From Acanthococcus lagerstroemiae (taxonomy: Eukaryota; Arthropoda; Insecta; Hemiptera; Eriococcidae): DNA of 64,000 nt. Within the stretch, counting starts at the first letter, position 1; each line of letters starts with the position of its first letter. Under the pieces are notes generated by a model. It was given only the letters and a program-made list of their open reading frames with translations, ran no database searches and was not told the DNA's origin. Shown in pieces: positions 1 through 13,500 of the stretch. The DNA is taken from assembly GCA_031841125.1 (NCBI GenBank), contig CM063108.1, positions 70,776,344 to 70,840,343 of the forward strand, given 5' to 3'. A program made the position numbers and the translations under genes.

Positions 1-1518
1 AATGAAAACGCAACATGATTCAGTTTTTGCTATATAGTTATAAAAAATTGAGCAATAATTGAAAAGAAAAGACTACTTATACATATTATTGTTTTACATT
101 AGTACACGATGACAATAATTCATTATCAAAAACACAGTTTTGTAAACAAAACAATAATCGTGTCAGACCCAGACTTCTCCATAGGATAAGTCTACCTATG
201 ATTCTAAACCAATTTTCGTTTGCATACTGGAGCGCTTCTGTTGTTGTTTTTTGAAAATCGATGACGTCACGTTGTAGGCAATGTTGTACAGTAACCGAAA
301 CGACACTTAACTCAATTTCCCTAAATTCGGAGAAGTCTACCTATGGAACTAGCATACTCAAGTATTTCCATACTTACTGGCACGTCAGAATTCCCATTTA
401 CTGCGTCATATTGCAGTAAAAGAGAAATTTACATTTCAAAGATTGACAGCTGAGAGCGACCGCAACATTTTTATTTTATTTTATTATTATCGAGCCATGT
501 AGCTACACTCTCGGGTTATGGGCTCGGCATAGGTTGTTGTCTCTATACCCGTTGAAGATTTTCCCACTAAAAACATGAAAATCTAGTTGCGCTGCGTATA
601 CGTATTAGAGTGGAAATGCCACTATGACCCTTTGTCTTTTCAAAGAAAACGCACGCGCATGGAATGCGAATGTCAGTGGCGTTACGCCGACGACGTATCT
701 TTACTACCACTCTTGCATCTAACCCTGTTTTATATACAGAGCTCATCAATGTAGTAGTGGAAGTGGTTTTCCGAATGCGTTCCACTTGGATACGCACATC
801 AAAATCTTCAACGTGTATGTTGCAGAGGTATCCAGCAGCAGAAAGGTAGGTGAGGGTGTTGTTTATGTGCTCGTGGGAGTTGCGAGAGGGCCAAAATTCT
901 ACTATGGGGGACGTGGTGAGAGTTACGAAGGCAGGCGATGGAGGGGCATGAGAAGAGGTGGTCCACACTCAACTGCCCACACTGTGAAGATAAAGGTTAG
1001 TGAGAAGATGCGTATGTGTGAGGTGTGTATGTCCGATCCTTAGACGAGTGATGATAACTTCCTCGCGGCGTGAGGAACGTTGGGACGTTGACTAGGGGAC
1101 AGGTGTAAGCTTGATTTGTGCGAGCTTGTTGTGCCGTGCCGAGAGGCTTGATGCCACCACTCTTTGAGCCACTTACGCAAAATGGTCGAATGCATGGTGG
1201 AAATTTCTAAAGAAGTGGAACAAATTCAGTCAACAAAGACAACCATTGAGAAGCGTTACCATCAAATGAAAAAGATTTTCTAATTACATTTGAATCGTCT
1301 CTCACTGCCTTGGACCTCACAAGCTAAAAGATAAACGATATTATTTTCCTGAAATCTAGATTATTGATTTCTGAATCCCGATGTTTCTACCTATTATCTG
1401 ACCTGTTATATAGGGAAAGGCGATGTAAAAGGTGCATTGGGTCTACTCAATGTAATGGCCTAATGGCTACTAAGCACTTTTCTTCCAAGGACTCTTTCCC
1501 CTTGCAGTTCTAAAGTCC
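1..1518. other. No recognised gene
   Basis: I recognise no gene here. The longest open frame is 133 codons on the minus strand (567-968). It has many Arg, Thr and Ser residues, no signal peptide or membrane segment, and no similarity that I can name. It could be a remnant of a transposon frame. The stretch 840-1020 is richer in G than its surroundings. Confidence 0.4.
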
Positions 1519-2140
1519 TAATTAGGGATAGAATTTTTATGCATTAAAAATGGCAAAATATGCACATATTTTATGCACTTTTCCCCCCTAAAATATGCAT
1601 CAAATATTCATTTTTCAACAAAATATTCAAAAAAATGCAAAATCATTATGGGTGTCAGTTTACAGGATTTTTGAAGTTCTAATATTCAAAATAGGGTCGT
1701 ATTTTGTTGAAATGTGAAGGTACAAAGTTATTTAGATAAGGTTCGGTATGCTTTGCTAGGCAGGCTAGACGACTTTAGAAAAACAAGTGCGGTAATACGC
1801 CATTTTGTTCCAACCGCGCCCGTGGAAGCTAAATGGTGTACCGAAGTACCGCGTAGTTAATTCAGCATCAACGGGCGCGGTTGGAACCAAAATGGCGTAT
1901 CGCCGCACTCCTGTTTACAGTGCTTTAGGTAGGCTTGCGCATGCGCTGTCCCAAGAGGCAATTTTTTAAACTACAGTTACCAACTTGAAAATAATTCCGT
2001 CAAAACTGGCTAAAAAGAGATGAAAATAGGTAAATAATTTGGAAAATGCGAAAATATGCACTAAAAATGTACAATATTCATCAAAATATGCATTTCATCT
2101 TCAAATATGCAAAATATGCATATTCAAATGGGCTTATTTT
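1519..2140. mobile_element. ATATGCA-rich transposon remnant, hAT-like
   Basis: Both flanks carry clusters of the heptamer AATATGCA and close variants: about four copies at 1538-1600 and about five at 2049-2125. A foldback element (1755-1945) lies between them. Subterminal clusters of a short motif are typical of hAT elements, where the transposase binds them. I see no open frame for a transposase and cannot fix the terminal inverted repeats, so superfamily and borders are inferred. The internal foldback probably inserted later. Confidence 0.4.
1755..1945. mobile_element. Foldback (MITE-like) element, copy A
   Basis: The arms 1786-1823 and 1871-1909 are near-perfect inverted copies. They begin with AGTGCGG, run through CGCCATTTTG and end in CCAACCGCGCCCGT. 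The spacer contains GTACCGCGTAGT. Weaker complementarity extends outward to about 1755 and 1945. The core is shared with the elements at 2249-2414 and 38670-38861, while the outer arms are not. There is no coding capacity. I could not identify a target duplication for this copy. Confidence 0.75.
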
Positions 2141-2237
2141 AAAGGAAAAGTTTTGAAACGGATGATTCCATGGTCAAATTCAAGATACAACCTACCAATA
2201 AAATATTTACTTGCATAAAAATCCGTTTCCTACTCCC

Positions 2238-2425
2238 TAGTCCTAATAAGGTACTATATACTAGGTGCAGACATCGCCATTTTGGATCCCACAGTGCCCG
2301 TGAATACCGAATTGACTATGCGGTACGCTGGTACGCTCCGCATAGTCGGATTTGGTATCCGCGGGCACTGTAGGATCCAAAATGGCGGATGTCCACACCG
2401 GGTATATAGTACCTTAGTCCTAATA
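2238..2425. mobile_element. Foldback (MITE-like) element, copy B, with 11-bp target duplication
   Basis: The element at 2249-2414 (166 bp) is almost one perfect hairpin. It starts AGGTACTATATAC and ends with the reverse complement, and the arms run about 75 bp through CGCCATTTTGGATCC and GTGCCCG to a centre containing CTATGCGGTACGC. It is flanked by the perfect direct repeat TAGTCCTAATA (2238-2248 and 2415-2425). An 11-bp duplication fits Mutator-like transposition, which makes duplications of about 8-11 bp, so a MULE-related origin is possible but not shown. Confidence 0.85.
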
Positions 2426-2580
2426 GTCGAATAATATAAACATTAACGACGCTAGCGCTCCAGCGTGATCCTTGTGCAGAGTCCGAACTCACTGTGTGAG
2501 GTCAGAGTTGAAGGTCGAATAATAGAACCAAAAGTTGAGACAAAAGGTCAGAAATAGGGAAGAAAACACAAAAAAACGCG

Positions 2581-2869
2581 TTTTAAAACTTCGACCATCC
2601 AGTATATGGACTAGCGAAGCATCGTAAGCGCTGTGTAATAGAAATACAAAGAAACCCGGGCGTTGAGTAGGCAATTACTCGTCATATTACAGGTGAAAGC
2701 GACTGTAACCCAGCACCACTACATTCAACGAGAGCGCACACATATGTATAAATATTCCGCTGAGATATGTTGTGTTGTTGCGTTTATCCGCCCAGGTTCT
2801 GGCGTGCGAAATACGCAGCTTCGCTAGTCCATATTATTGATAATATACTGGATGGTCGAAGTTTTAAAA
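2581..2869. mobile_element. Inverted-repeat element (about 289 bp)
   Basis: The left arm 2581-2620 starts TTTTAAAACTTCGACCATCC and ends GACTAGCGAAGC. It is repeated inverted at 2818-2869. The right arm carries an extra block of about 12 bp (TTATTGATAATA) in its middle that the left arm lacks. The interior has no open frame of note. This is a non-autonomous DNA transposon; the family is unknown. Confidence 0.7.
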
Positions 2870-2959
2870 CAACGAAAAAACGACAACATTGCGCAAATAA
2901 AAGTCGAATACGCCTCGTACTTTGTCTGATGTCTGATTAGTGATTAGAGGGATTTGATT

Positions 2960-3115
2960 ACACCTTTATAGGTTTGTTCGAGCGCTTACTGGTTTTACAG
3001 AAACTGTAAAATCTGTATAATGATTGTACAGAAATTTGTTCGAGCGCTCTGCTGTAATTACAGAAATGTGTTTGAGCGCTTTTGCTGTATTTACAGATTC
3101 TACAGTAACTGTACA
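2960..3115. repeat. Three spaced GTTCGAGCGCT repeats with TACAG/CTGTA halves
   Basis: GTTCGAGCGCT occurs at 2976-2986 and 3038-3048, and as GTTTGAGCGCT at 3070-3080. Between the copies lie paired CTGTA and TACAG stretches. This looks like an internal or subterminal block of an unidentified element. From here to 4330 I see no gene. Confidence 0.45.
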
Positions 3116-4330
3116 TATTTTACCGCACCTCTGAGGTGTGGTAGAATCGTAAAATAATAGCATGTTCCTCAAAGTGCCTGGGATGTTAGAATTAGAATTC
3201 ACTGATTTGTCTCATACGAATCAACGCCCAGTTACTGCAAGCAGCGCTCCTACAATTTCGCTTATCAGCTTAGCAGTAGTGCAGACTGCAGATGCAGCAC
3301 CTACCTTTTAAGTAACCTTGTTGGTTGTTGCAGTAGCAGTTGCACGCCGCCGAGGCCGAAGACGTTTCAAAAGTCAAATCATTGATTTTATGTGATTTTT
3401 CGATTCCTTATCCTCCTAATCTAATACTTCATTTTTGGTTAGCTTCATGTTTTCACTGTTAAATTTTCGTTTCATTTCCTTACATTTTCATTTTCTCGAG
3501 AAATTACGCCGTTGCCGTTATTGTGCTGTCTACGTTGACCCGTCCATATTCGCAGGTAATTGTGCTCATTGATGCAGTACCCCAATTTCTGAATTGTGTT
3601 TTTTGGCTCTTTTTCCGTAAATTTTCATGCGCAGTTTGTTCGCGGCTAGATCTTGTAGTTTTCAAATTAACGGTTAAATCGAATCACCTATATTATCCGA
3701 TATTCTTTAATCAATTTTACGTCCTATGAATTTACTCGCAAACTTCCAATGACTTCCTAAAACTTGGCACTTATGAACACGATAGTGTCCAGTACGACCG
3801 TGGCCGTTAAAAAATCTAAATTTTTGTTTATACGCTTGCCCACGAGTGCTTATCCTTTAATTTAACAGTTGCTCTCGAAAAACAATGTTAAAACTGCAAT
3901 TCAGATGTCCAAGTCCGTAGTCGATTAGCACCGAGTTTGGAGCTTCCAATATTACAGCATTTAATTAGAATAATGACATCGACATGAAAAAGTATTCGTA
4001 CTAATTTTTGATGCGCTCGATGCCCACGAATATTCGTCAGAGCTCATCTGTAAAAGAGTAGACTTCCAAAAAATCCAAACTCGATTTTACGTAATCGTAT
4101 TTTGGTTTGCATTTTATTATCTCTGATAACCTTATGAACCCGGCTGAAAACCGATTGATGTATTAAAACGTACATCGTTTTTGTTCTTCGTTATCACGCG
4201 TAGCTACCCGCTGATTGTTTCGTGAAAATTCGTTTTATTTCATGTGTCAGTTCTAAAACGACTGTCGATTAAGCTAGCTGGAATAACGAAATTAACCCGA
4301 ATTTAATCGTAACGTAAAAATCTCAGTCGA

Positions 4331-4370
4331 TATATACGCGGATACTTAGAGTAACGGTGTTATTCAGTCG
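4331..4370 (+). promoter_or_regulatory. Putative core promoter of SCAP (TATA plus initiator)
   Basis: TATATAC at 4331 is followed by an arthropod-type initiator TTCAGTC with its A at 4366, a slightly long spacing of 35 bp. The predicted 5' UTR is about 143 nt, with a stop codon directly before the SCAP start codon. The position is inferred from sequence alone; an upstream non-coding exon is possible. Confidence 0.35.
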
Positions 4371-4508
4371 AGGAAATTAATCGTTCGATAGGTAGATGAA
4401 TAGATTGATATTCTCTCATTTTGTTGGCCACTTAAAGCGTTATGTTATCAACAGTGTGCGATGCTGCTTCCGATTTTCAGTTCGATTGGTGCATGCAGAA
4501 TGCTTTGA

Positions 4509-7500
4509 ATGGCGAATCCACGCTGGGCGGAGACTTCGGTGCCCAAGTATCTTCCAGATCGTGTCGCTCAAATTTATTACGCTCACGGATTATTTTGTTC
4601 GAGCCACCCGGCGTTCATAATCACTTTGACGAGTGTCATCATACTACTATGCAGTTATCCATTAACAAACCTACCTCTGCCTGGAAATGTCCCGCAGACA
4701 TTCTCTACACATCCTTCGCAAGTCAATGTGACGACTCCGAGATGGTTTTACGAAGCACCTAAGCTATACGTGCAACAGGTGAATCGATCAGTCGTATCTA
4801 CTGTTGTTTGCAGTTGTTTGATTTTGCTTTCTGCATGAAAACTGACATCTTGTTTAGAAGGTAAGGTATTGAATTTATGTTAACTTTGTTTCGTATTTCT
4901 AGGTGATCATGAAAAGCACAGTAGCACCGTGGAATGAGAACCTGTTGCTAACAGACGCGTTTAGAGGGCCCTTAGCCGAGTCATTCAAATTAACAGAAAT
5001 TGTGCATAATTACCAGCACAATAATAGGTATAACGTTTGTCGTATAATGAACCCCGTTGTGCTTGAAATTTCCGAACTTTTTTTGTTGTATTATTATCCG
5101 AGTATATGTAACCCATTCTCAATGTGTTTTTTTTTGTGTTTTTTTTTTGTTGTTTTTTCAGTTCCTATTCGTTGGATAATTTATGTTTGAATATAGAAAG
5201 TGTTAAGAAAAAGAACAATATAATGACAACTGTATTGCCAGAATACAACTGTTTATTACTATCGCCGGGTAATTTATGGCATCAAGACTTCAACAAGTTT
5301 CAGTTAGATTCGAATTTGATAAACACGGTTTACAACTATCAGGTGAGTCCGCTGTTATGAATTGAATTGAGTGTGCGGTTTGGAAGATGTATCCTCTGTT
5401 TGAAAATTAAAATGAATCGAAGAAAATCCGGCAAATTGAAGGTGTTTCCTTCTAAGAAATAATATGTTCATTTTCATATCGAAAATGGACCTCTCGCAAA
5501 TATTTTTTTGAATTACCGACGCCTGTATCATTTTTATTTTGTAGAATTTTGCTAAAGGAAAAATCAGTATTTCGGAAATGCTGTTTGGACTTCCGTTGCA
5601 AGATGCTGGCGTGAAACGGTACCCACTGAGGAAAAAACAACGTGTGATACAGTTCGCTGTGACCGTATTTATGACCCAATATCATGCTTCGTAAGTAGAG
5701 AATGTCGTGAAGAACATTTATCTGAAGAATAAATCGTGTAGGACGTAAACTTCTGCCATATTGCGTGTGTACTCATTTGACACACATGGACACATGTTCA
5801 TGAACCATTGCAAAGTGCAATATGTAGATCCTAAGGGAATTATAGTATAACTCTGGGAATCACAGCCAACCACTTCAGAGCATCTCTACGAAGTAACGTC
5901 GCGTACTGGAATCTGTACTGTCAAAGTCAAGAATCTTAGTTGTTTTTTCCCTCCTATTCTTACCTGGTAATCAGAACCACTGAATTGGGGCTACCTGCAT
6001 GTGGTGGGAATTATGGCGATGCACGCATGCCAAAGTGGCCCCTGAGACACCACACCCCGGTCACGGAAACTACCCTTCCGAGTATCGCATCAGTGGCCGG
6101 AGGGACGCTTTGAGGCCGGCCCGAGCCCCCATTTCGCCGTTCCGCTTCTGGTGCGCGCTATCCTGCGAGGGCCACCATGGGTTCCCTTTCTGACCTAGGT
6201 TAACGCTCCCAGCACTGGACCTGGACTTTGGATGCCCCACAGACAGACGCGTTTCCTCTTCACTCACCCCTCACCTCCTCGTCTTGGTACGTGTGGCGAC
6301 GCAGGAAGGTTGGATTACCTGTAAGGAATAAAATACGCGCTTCGCAGATCGTGCCGAGTCATTCCTAGATGACACGACGATCAACATACTTGAAGAACGT
6401 GCCTGTGTAATGAACTATCAGTGTGAGATACCCATTTCTTCAAATATACGATGTACATTGTCAGAACACTGCTATATGGCATTGTTTTTATCCTATCCAC
6501 TCTGCGCCCCCCTCCCTATTTCGGTATGGTAGTCGATTAGAACTGTAAAGTCGCTCAGATTAAGGGAGTATTTTCCAGTCATGATTTCTAATATGTATTC
6601 ATTCCACACATAAAGGACCAGTTTGGTCGAAATGAAGGTAAGATCGAATTCGTTTTGATTAGAGCCACCAGTACATCCGTATCCGTGTACGAAAATAACG
6701 TCATCTTTGGTTGCTTTCAGGCCCGATGATTTCGGAACTGTATGTGGTAGCTGCCACTTAGGGAACTTCCGATAGTTGGACTCAAAGCACTCTACGATGG
6801 AATATTTCCGTACTCGGGGGGTGGGGGGGAGAGAATAGTATCCTAGTATAATCGATAGAACCACAATCATTGGGAGCCCCATAACTTTGAAACTCACCGC
6901 AGAAACCCGACTTGAAAGTTTGAATTTCGTGAAAGCGAATTTCCAACAAAAAAAAACTGACTTCAAAGAAAAATTAACAGAAATGTATGAGTTCGTGGTT
7001 TTTTAACTGTATAATGTCATATCTGGACAACTGGAACATTCTGATGCGGTTAATGAGTTTCAGTAAAGAAATATTTGCCACTGCATACACACTGCACTGA
7101 AATTCGAAAATCGTTAATTCTGATTTTGGAACAAAGATTGGCTGTATTTCGGAAATTAGAAACGACCGAATGGACCTTCAGCGTATAGAATGACACATTT
7201 GAAGTTGACCTGGGTTTAATTTTAGTGAAAATTACAGCGAGTGCGTTGAAAGTTGTTCTATCACGTGGGGAAAAATATTGTTATTCGTAAGAATTCGGTT
7301 TTCTATTTTAATATTTTGCCGTTTTAACTCACTTAGACAACACGCTACAAATATCGTGTGTATCTATTGCAATAATTTTCCATTCAAAATGCGTCAAACA
7401 ATTGATTTTGAGCAATGGAGAACATTTATATTGGATCTTCGTATCTAATTAGTGATAAATAGACACTTTCCAACGTACAAACGTACACGAAATGGGTGTA

Positions 7501-10500
7501 GAACTTTGAAGAACCTATGTCATTTTTGAAAATTTTTCGACTGTGCCATTGATTTCTTATTAAAGTAAGCGTGATTGCTTTTAATATCATTCCAGGTACC
7601 TCGAAGGTCTGCAGAGTTATCTGAAAAAGTTATATCCACTAACCGATTCTTTGTACGCTATTAGCAACAACAACAGTCAGTGTCATATCCACGTGTACTT
7701 CCCAGAAGACGTGAACTATGGCGAACTTATACCATTGTCGTTGACTTATGTGATTCTGTTTTTATACGTGTACTTTTCCGTTCGAAAAATGGAATTAATT
7801 AAGTCGAGGGTAAAGAGATTTAATACATACTGCGTCCTATAATGAAATAAGAATATCGGCGAGTATTGAAAGAACTAGAAATCAATCAGCGCTAATAAAT
7901 GATTACCTGTTGCAGATATGTATGGCGTTTAGTGCGGTACTCACGGTGCTCGCGTCTCTGTCGATGACAATCGGCATTTGCTTCTTTTTTGGTTTAGAAT
8001 TCACCGGTGGTAAAGAACGTGGGAAACAAGTAAGAATGCCAAAGCGTATTCCAGGCAATCACTTTGGTAAGTCTCAGTTGGAGTTGGAGTTATTTAACCG
8101 AATTCAATCATTTGCAATAGGTTCTACCGTATCTAGTCATCATAGTAGGTTTGGAGAACGTGTTAGTGTTGGTGAAGTCGGTGGTTTCAACGACCGCGCA
8201 TTTAGATGTGAAAATCAGAGTTGCGCAGGGTTTAAGCCGAGAAGGCTGGAATATAACGAAGAATTTGTTGATCGAGGTTACTATTCTGACTGCCGGATTG
8301 CTGACGTTCGTGCCTGTCATTCAGGTATATCGATTGTATTTCTAAAGTATTATGAGATTAGAACTAATCTTGAACAGCAATTTTCGGGTACAGTTTTTTA
8401 AAGATCTTGCAGTGTTTTCTCGCGGTGTTAAACTGATTGTTTACGTGTAAAACAGGTGGTGGAGAGAAGATGTTATTTTCGGGTGAAAATTTGATTTGCG
8501 CAGGGTGGATAAGGAACGTTGATAGATTTTCCTTCGTCTCGTGGCATCTCTCTTTACCAGTAATATTCACACGTATGAAACTACTGCCTCTCTTACCTAG
8601 GGTCCTGTTAGACAGTTAGCTAAATAGAAGTACAGAAATGAAGACAGATTTGCGGATAAGTAGCCTTCTCCCGTTGAAGAGGAAATACGTCGAAAACCAA
8701 GGTGCAAAATCGAGCTTGCGAGCTGACATATAAAAAGAAAGTTGGGTGCGTAACGCTTACTGTCTGGGTCAACACAGAGAATAGGTCAGAATGAATCGTG
8801 AAGTGGCCAAGGAACAAGCTAATGATACGCTGCTATACTTTCCTGTATTCACGTACATGGTTATATTTTCGCAGGAATTCTGCATATTCGCTATTGTCGG
8901 TCTTCTGTCGGACTTCTTTCTGCAGATAGTTTTCTTTTCGACCGTCCTCTCTTTAAACATCGAATGCACCGAACAATCGGCGTTCCCGCACTACGCATAC
9001 TACTCGCTTAACATACCGCACTCGTCCAAAGGACTCGAAGATTGTCGCAAATTACCGCGTTCACGTTCGCATCCGCGTTTAACTGGTCAGAACGTCATCG
9101 CTCCTGTCCGAAATCATAAGCCGCTGCCGTCGGAGCGTATGGCGAAACGCATCAAAGTGGTACATTTTTGGGCACGCACTCGCTTCGTGCAGCGCAGCTT
9201 CATGATTGGCATGGTGTTATGGATCTCGGTGATCGTGTACAACGCGGATACAATCCAGAGTTTCATTCGAACATCTACTGGTAATGAGGTCAGTAGAGAG
9301 TCGAATCGTTCTTCTTGCGATTCGCGTTTTTGTTGAAATCGAACATTTTTGCAAGTTCTGGTTGCAATTGGCGAAATATAAGCGATCTTCTCGACTTGTT
9401 TGTAGGCTGATGACATTATCGCTCCTTTAGACAACGATTACAAACACGTAGACTCTTCTCTGGTGTGGAAAGCGAAACAAACAGCTTCGATTATGGAACT
9501 CGAAACGAAATTGTTGCGTGCCGAAGAAGAAGCGAAACACTCGAACGTAAATGAGGTAAAAATAGTGTTTAACGCGATTTCGCGACACTGACGCAATCTA
9601 TCATCTAGTAAAAGTAAAAAGTACTGACAGTATTCTGTTTGCGTTGCAGAACTTCGTGGCAATAGACAATCAAACAAACGAGTTCGGTTGGTTGAGGAAA
9701 GTAGATTACGACACTCGCCGGAGATTGTCTTCGCATCATTGGTCGGCTATATTATCGTTGTATAACATTTCGTTAACTGGCTCATATATCACGATACTGC
9801 CTACAATCAATGTGGTCCAGGTGGTATCACCGGAGTCGGCCCAATCGCTTCGAAATCCGGAAGAAAAGGGAATTCAGTTTAGATGGCAGTCATTGGCAGT
9901 TGCGCTCGATCCGTTAGATTTTCCTGGTGAGTTGCTTTCGCGTGCATATTATGCCAAGAACACTGAATTTTGTACAGTTGCGGTAGCGTTGATCCGGAGT
10001 TTGAATGAAGGCACTGGAACGCGGATCGCTTAGGAAGACCATTTAGATACAGGAGCTAGTTTATTTAAATTCAACAAAATTAGTTGTTCCTTTTTTTTTA
10101 ATATACATATATATCTTCGTTCGTGCGTAAACTAGTCGTTAAAAATATATTACCGTTGTAAGATGTATCCTCTCGTAACAATAGAAATTACCCCAAGTAC
10201 GAAACCGTTTAACGTATCATTTATTCTTCTGCCGAACAGATGTGGAAAGCACTATGAGAAGTACGGTACACTTGGAAGGAGAAGAACGCATTCGACCGTT
10301 CATTCCTTCTTCGCCGATGGAAATTTTTATGGCTTCGTTACTTTGCATCACCAGCGTATTTGTAGTCGCGTACACATTCATCGTCCTCTACCGTTGTATG
10401 TGCACTCGCAATTATGCTGAGTGGCGAGCTAGCTGGACCCATTCCAGCGATCAGTCAGCACATTCTCGTACTCAGGTTGATACTAGCGCTGTAATTACGT

Positions 10501-13500
10501 CGTAGGCTTGACGTATTTATTTTAATTTTTCGGTTCCGAGAAATAATTTGCTAGTTTTCGGTCAGGTGGTGATGGAAGCGCTGCCTATAGCCATCGACGG
10601 TCATACGCATTTAATCGAATGCGTTGCTACTGACGGAAATGTGATCGCAAGCTCCTGTTTAGGTGGACAACTGAAGGTATGGGATGCTGTTTCTGGCGAA
10701 ATGGTCGTGCATATCGAACGGAAAAGGTTAGATCTCTTGACCAGAAAGAATATTTTTATTCGTTTTGTTCCCAATAAGACGGAAGTATGGTATAATATTC
10801 CCTTTCATTTTTTCGAACGCATGATCGGTTGGACTTAGGACAAAATATTTTCGAGTGGCAAGGTATAGTTCATTTTCGAATTTAAAAAAATGTGCCACTA
10901 TATTTTGCATTTTTATTGACAAATTATACTCGGTGCTCGTCTCGGGAAGTTGATGTCTCCGAACTTGAAATCAGTAACCAAGAAAATTTCTTTCCGACAG
11001 TTGTTCGATTTTTTAAATTTCGTAGTCAGTCCAACTGTGTGGCAGAAGCGGAAAAATATTTTGTTCTCCGTAGATTTATTTTTATTTTTTTATTTTTATT
11101 CAAAAGTTACTGGTAACGTTCAAACTGCCTTTCGAGGAATGAAGAGTTTTTTCAACTCTCAAGGGACTAAATAACTAGACCGTATTATTTGAAAATTATA
11201 TCTCGTAACGCGCTGTCGCATGTCGATACGATCATGTGTTGAAAACACAGGAATGGGCATTGTACTTCACATCCTGTATGCGAACGTACTTCTAGTCACA
11301 AATTGTTATAGTTTCTTACGCTTTCAGGTCCGATTACAAAAGTGATGTTTACTCTGTGAAGCCTGTGCACGACTCGAAGAATTGTTACATCAACGCTAAA
11401 CTTTTCGCTGTGGACGACCGTTCGTCACCCAATGAAAATGATGTCGAGTTGCATCGAAGTTACGAGCGATCTCAAGTGGGCCGTGCCTTCGACTTTACTG
11501 CTACATACGATAAAGCTCGCGGTTTTAGTTATTCAGAATCAGCAAACGTGGACGCTCATCACGTTCGACACTTGTTGGATAGAAGAAAATCGAACGCAAA
11601 TGAAAAAAATGTTCCAAATTCCGGCTCGATTGTTAACAATAATACGATATTTTGCGAGGAATCGGATAATCGAACTACCGTTCCCATATGGAGTATCGAC
11701 TGCAAGGACAATATCGTTGTACTAGGCTGTGTAGATGGTTGTTTAGAATTTTGGGACTGTATGTCGGGCGATCTTAAGGTGATACACACCTTCCCTCGAT
11801 GTTCCATTCTATCGTATTTCCGTATTTTGTTTATCGGCTGAAACTTAATTTGTGTTTTGTAGTGCGTGTTCGTGGAAGATGATAGATCTAGTATTACGGC
11901 TGTGAAACTGGTCGGTCGTGTAGTCTTGGCAGCTAAGCTGAATGGTACTCTATGTTTCTATAAACTGGACGTGCTTCTGTCTTACGGCGTCAGCGATTCG
12001 GTTAACGGGCCTACCAAACATCGTAGGGGTATGTTGCACTCTGGAACACCGATATGATATGCACAGCGTCGAGATTCGTTAATATTTTATTTTACGCAGG
12101 TCATATGAGAACAGGCAGCGTGGACTCGGCGCACTGGCAAAGCGGAGGCTTCGAGCAGCTACGTTGTTTCAGAATCGAGTGCACGAAAGCACATACGAAG
12201 CCAATAACTGTACTGGAAGCCGAAGGGGAGAAAATCATCACCGGCAGCGAGGATCGCACGCTGAAGGTAACTATTTTTTACTGTTACGATGAGTGACCTT
12301 ACACGTTGCTGCGCTTTCAGCTTGATGTACATTTAGTGATAGTGCTTTGTTTTGTATGGATTGTTTTCTGTTTTCAATTTTAGGTGTTCAGACTTGAAAA
12401 TCAGTCTCTGCAGTATACGCTACATGGTCACTATGGACCAGTGACTTGCGTTTTCATCGATCGATTTAATCCAGCGATGGCTGGATCAGGAAGCCAAGAC
12501 GGCTTGCTGTGCGTATGGGATTTGCATACGGGTATGTTGAACAGTCGAACGAGATACCTTCGATGACGAGTGAATGGGAATTTAGAAGGAATTCTCAATT
12601 TTTTACCCGTTTTTAGGTTCGTGTATGTACAGTATCCAAGCTCACGACGGTACTGTTTACGCTTTAGCGTACTCTGCCAGTTACGTTATCAGTTTGGGTC
12701 AAGATGAAAGACTCTGCGTGTGGGATCGATTTCAGGGTCATTTGTTGAACACAATTTCCATGGTAAGTGATCGTGTATGCTAAAATCTGAAGTTTGAAGC
12801 TATCTGCCGTGCAGCTTTAAAAAATAATAATAAATAACAAAAAAGAAAGTGTAGAGCTGTACAACTTTGTATAACAAGAAATCGGAAAAACACGACGACT
12901 GCAGACGCTAACGAACATTCTACAACTATCTGTGTACATGAATTTACAAGCAAATCATTCTCCAATATCTAAATAAATACTAGGTGGCTAGAGGGAGGAT
13001 GGGAATAAAAGCGATAATGTACCTTGTTTTTACTCGTTATTTGACAGATCGACCCATTCCTATAGGGCCTCGTTGTGCTTAAGCAGCGTACTTATACGTC
13101 ATTATTGAAACGTGTACCTGCTTTTCAGCAGGCGATTTCGCAGAATGACGGATTCGATGTTATTTTCTGGTTTCAGGTTGATTCTTATTGTACTTCGCTC
13201 TGCATGCTCACACACAATTTGCTAGTCACGTCTAAACAGGTGAATAATGTTTTCCCTCCGCTGCCACAAATGCACGCGAGTGGTTTTTACTGTTACGCTA
13301 TTATCTTACCAACGATGGTGTACGAGTCAACATGCATTTTCCATAATCCCTATCTAGCCGCATTATCCGTAAATTATTTTTTCGTTTGTATTATCTGTTC
13401 ATCTTACTCCCAACCACCGCTGAAAACAAGTGTGTTCTCTTCCTAACCGTCCATGATTCTATGTCTCGTAATTTCATATTTTAATCCGATGTTACCGGTT

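Noticed and set aside
6493..6966. 157-codon minus-strand frame in SCAP intron 4
   Set aside because: No recognisable domain, and it lies inside an intron beside a G-rich run. The length alone is not convincing.
13120..13176. Earlier acceptor extending SCAP exon 18 upstream in frame
   Set aside because: The open extension has no counterpart in vertebrate SCAP. The acceptor at 13175-13176 gives the expected WD-repeat spacing.
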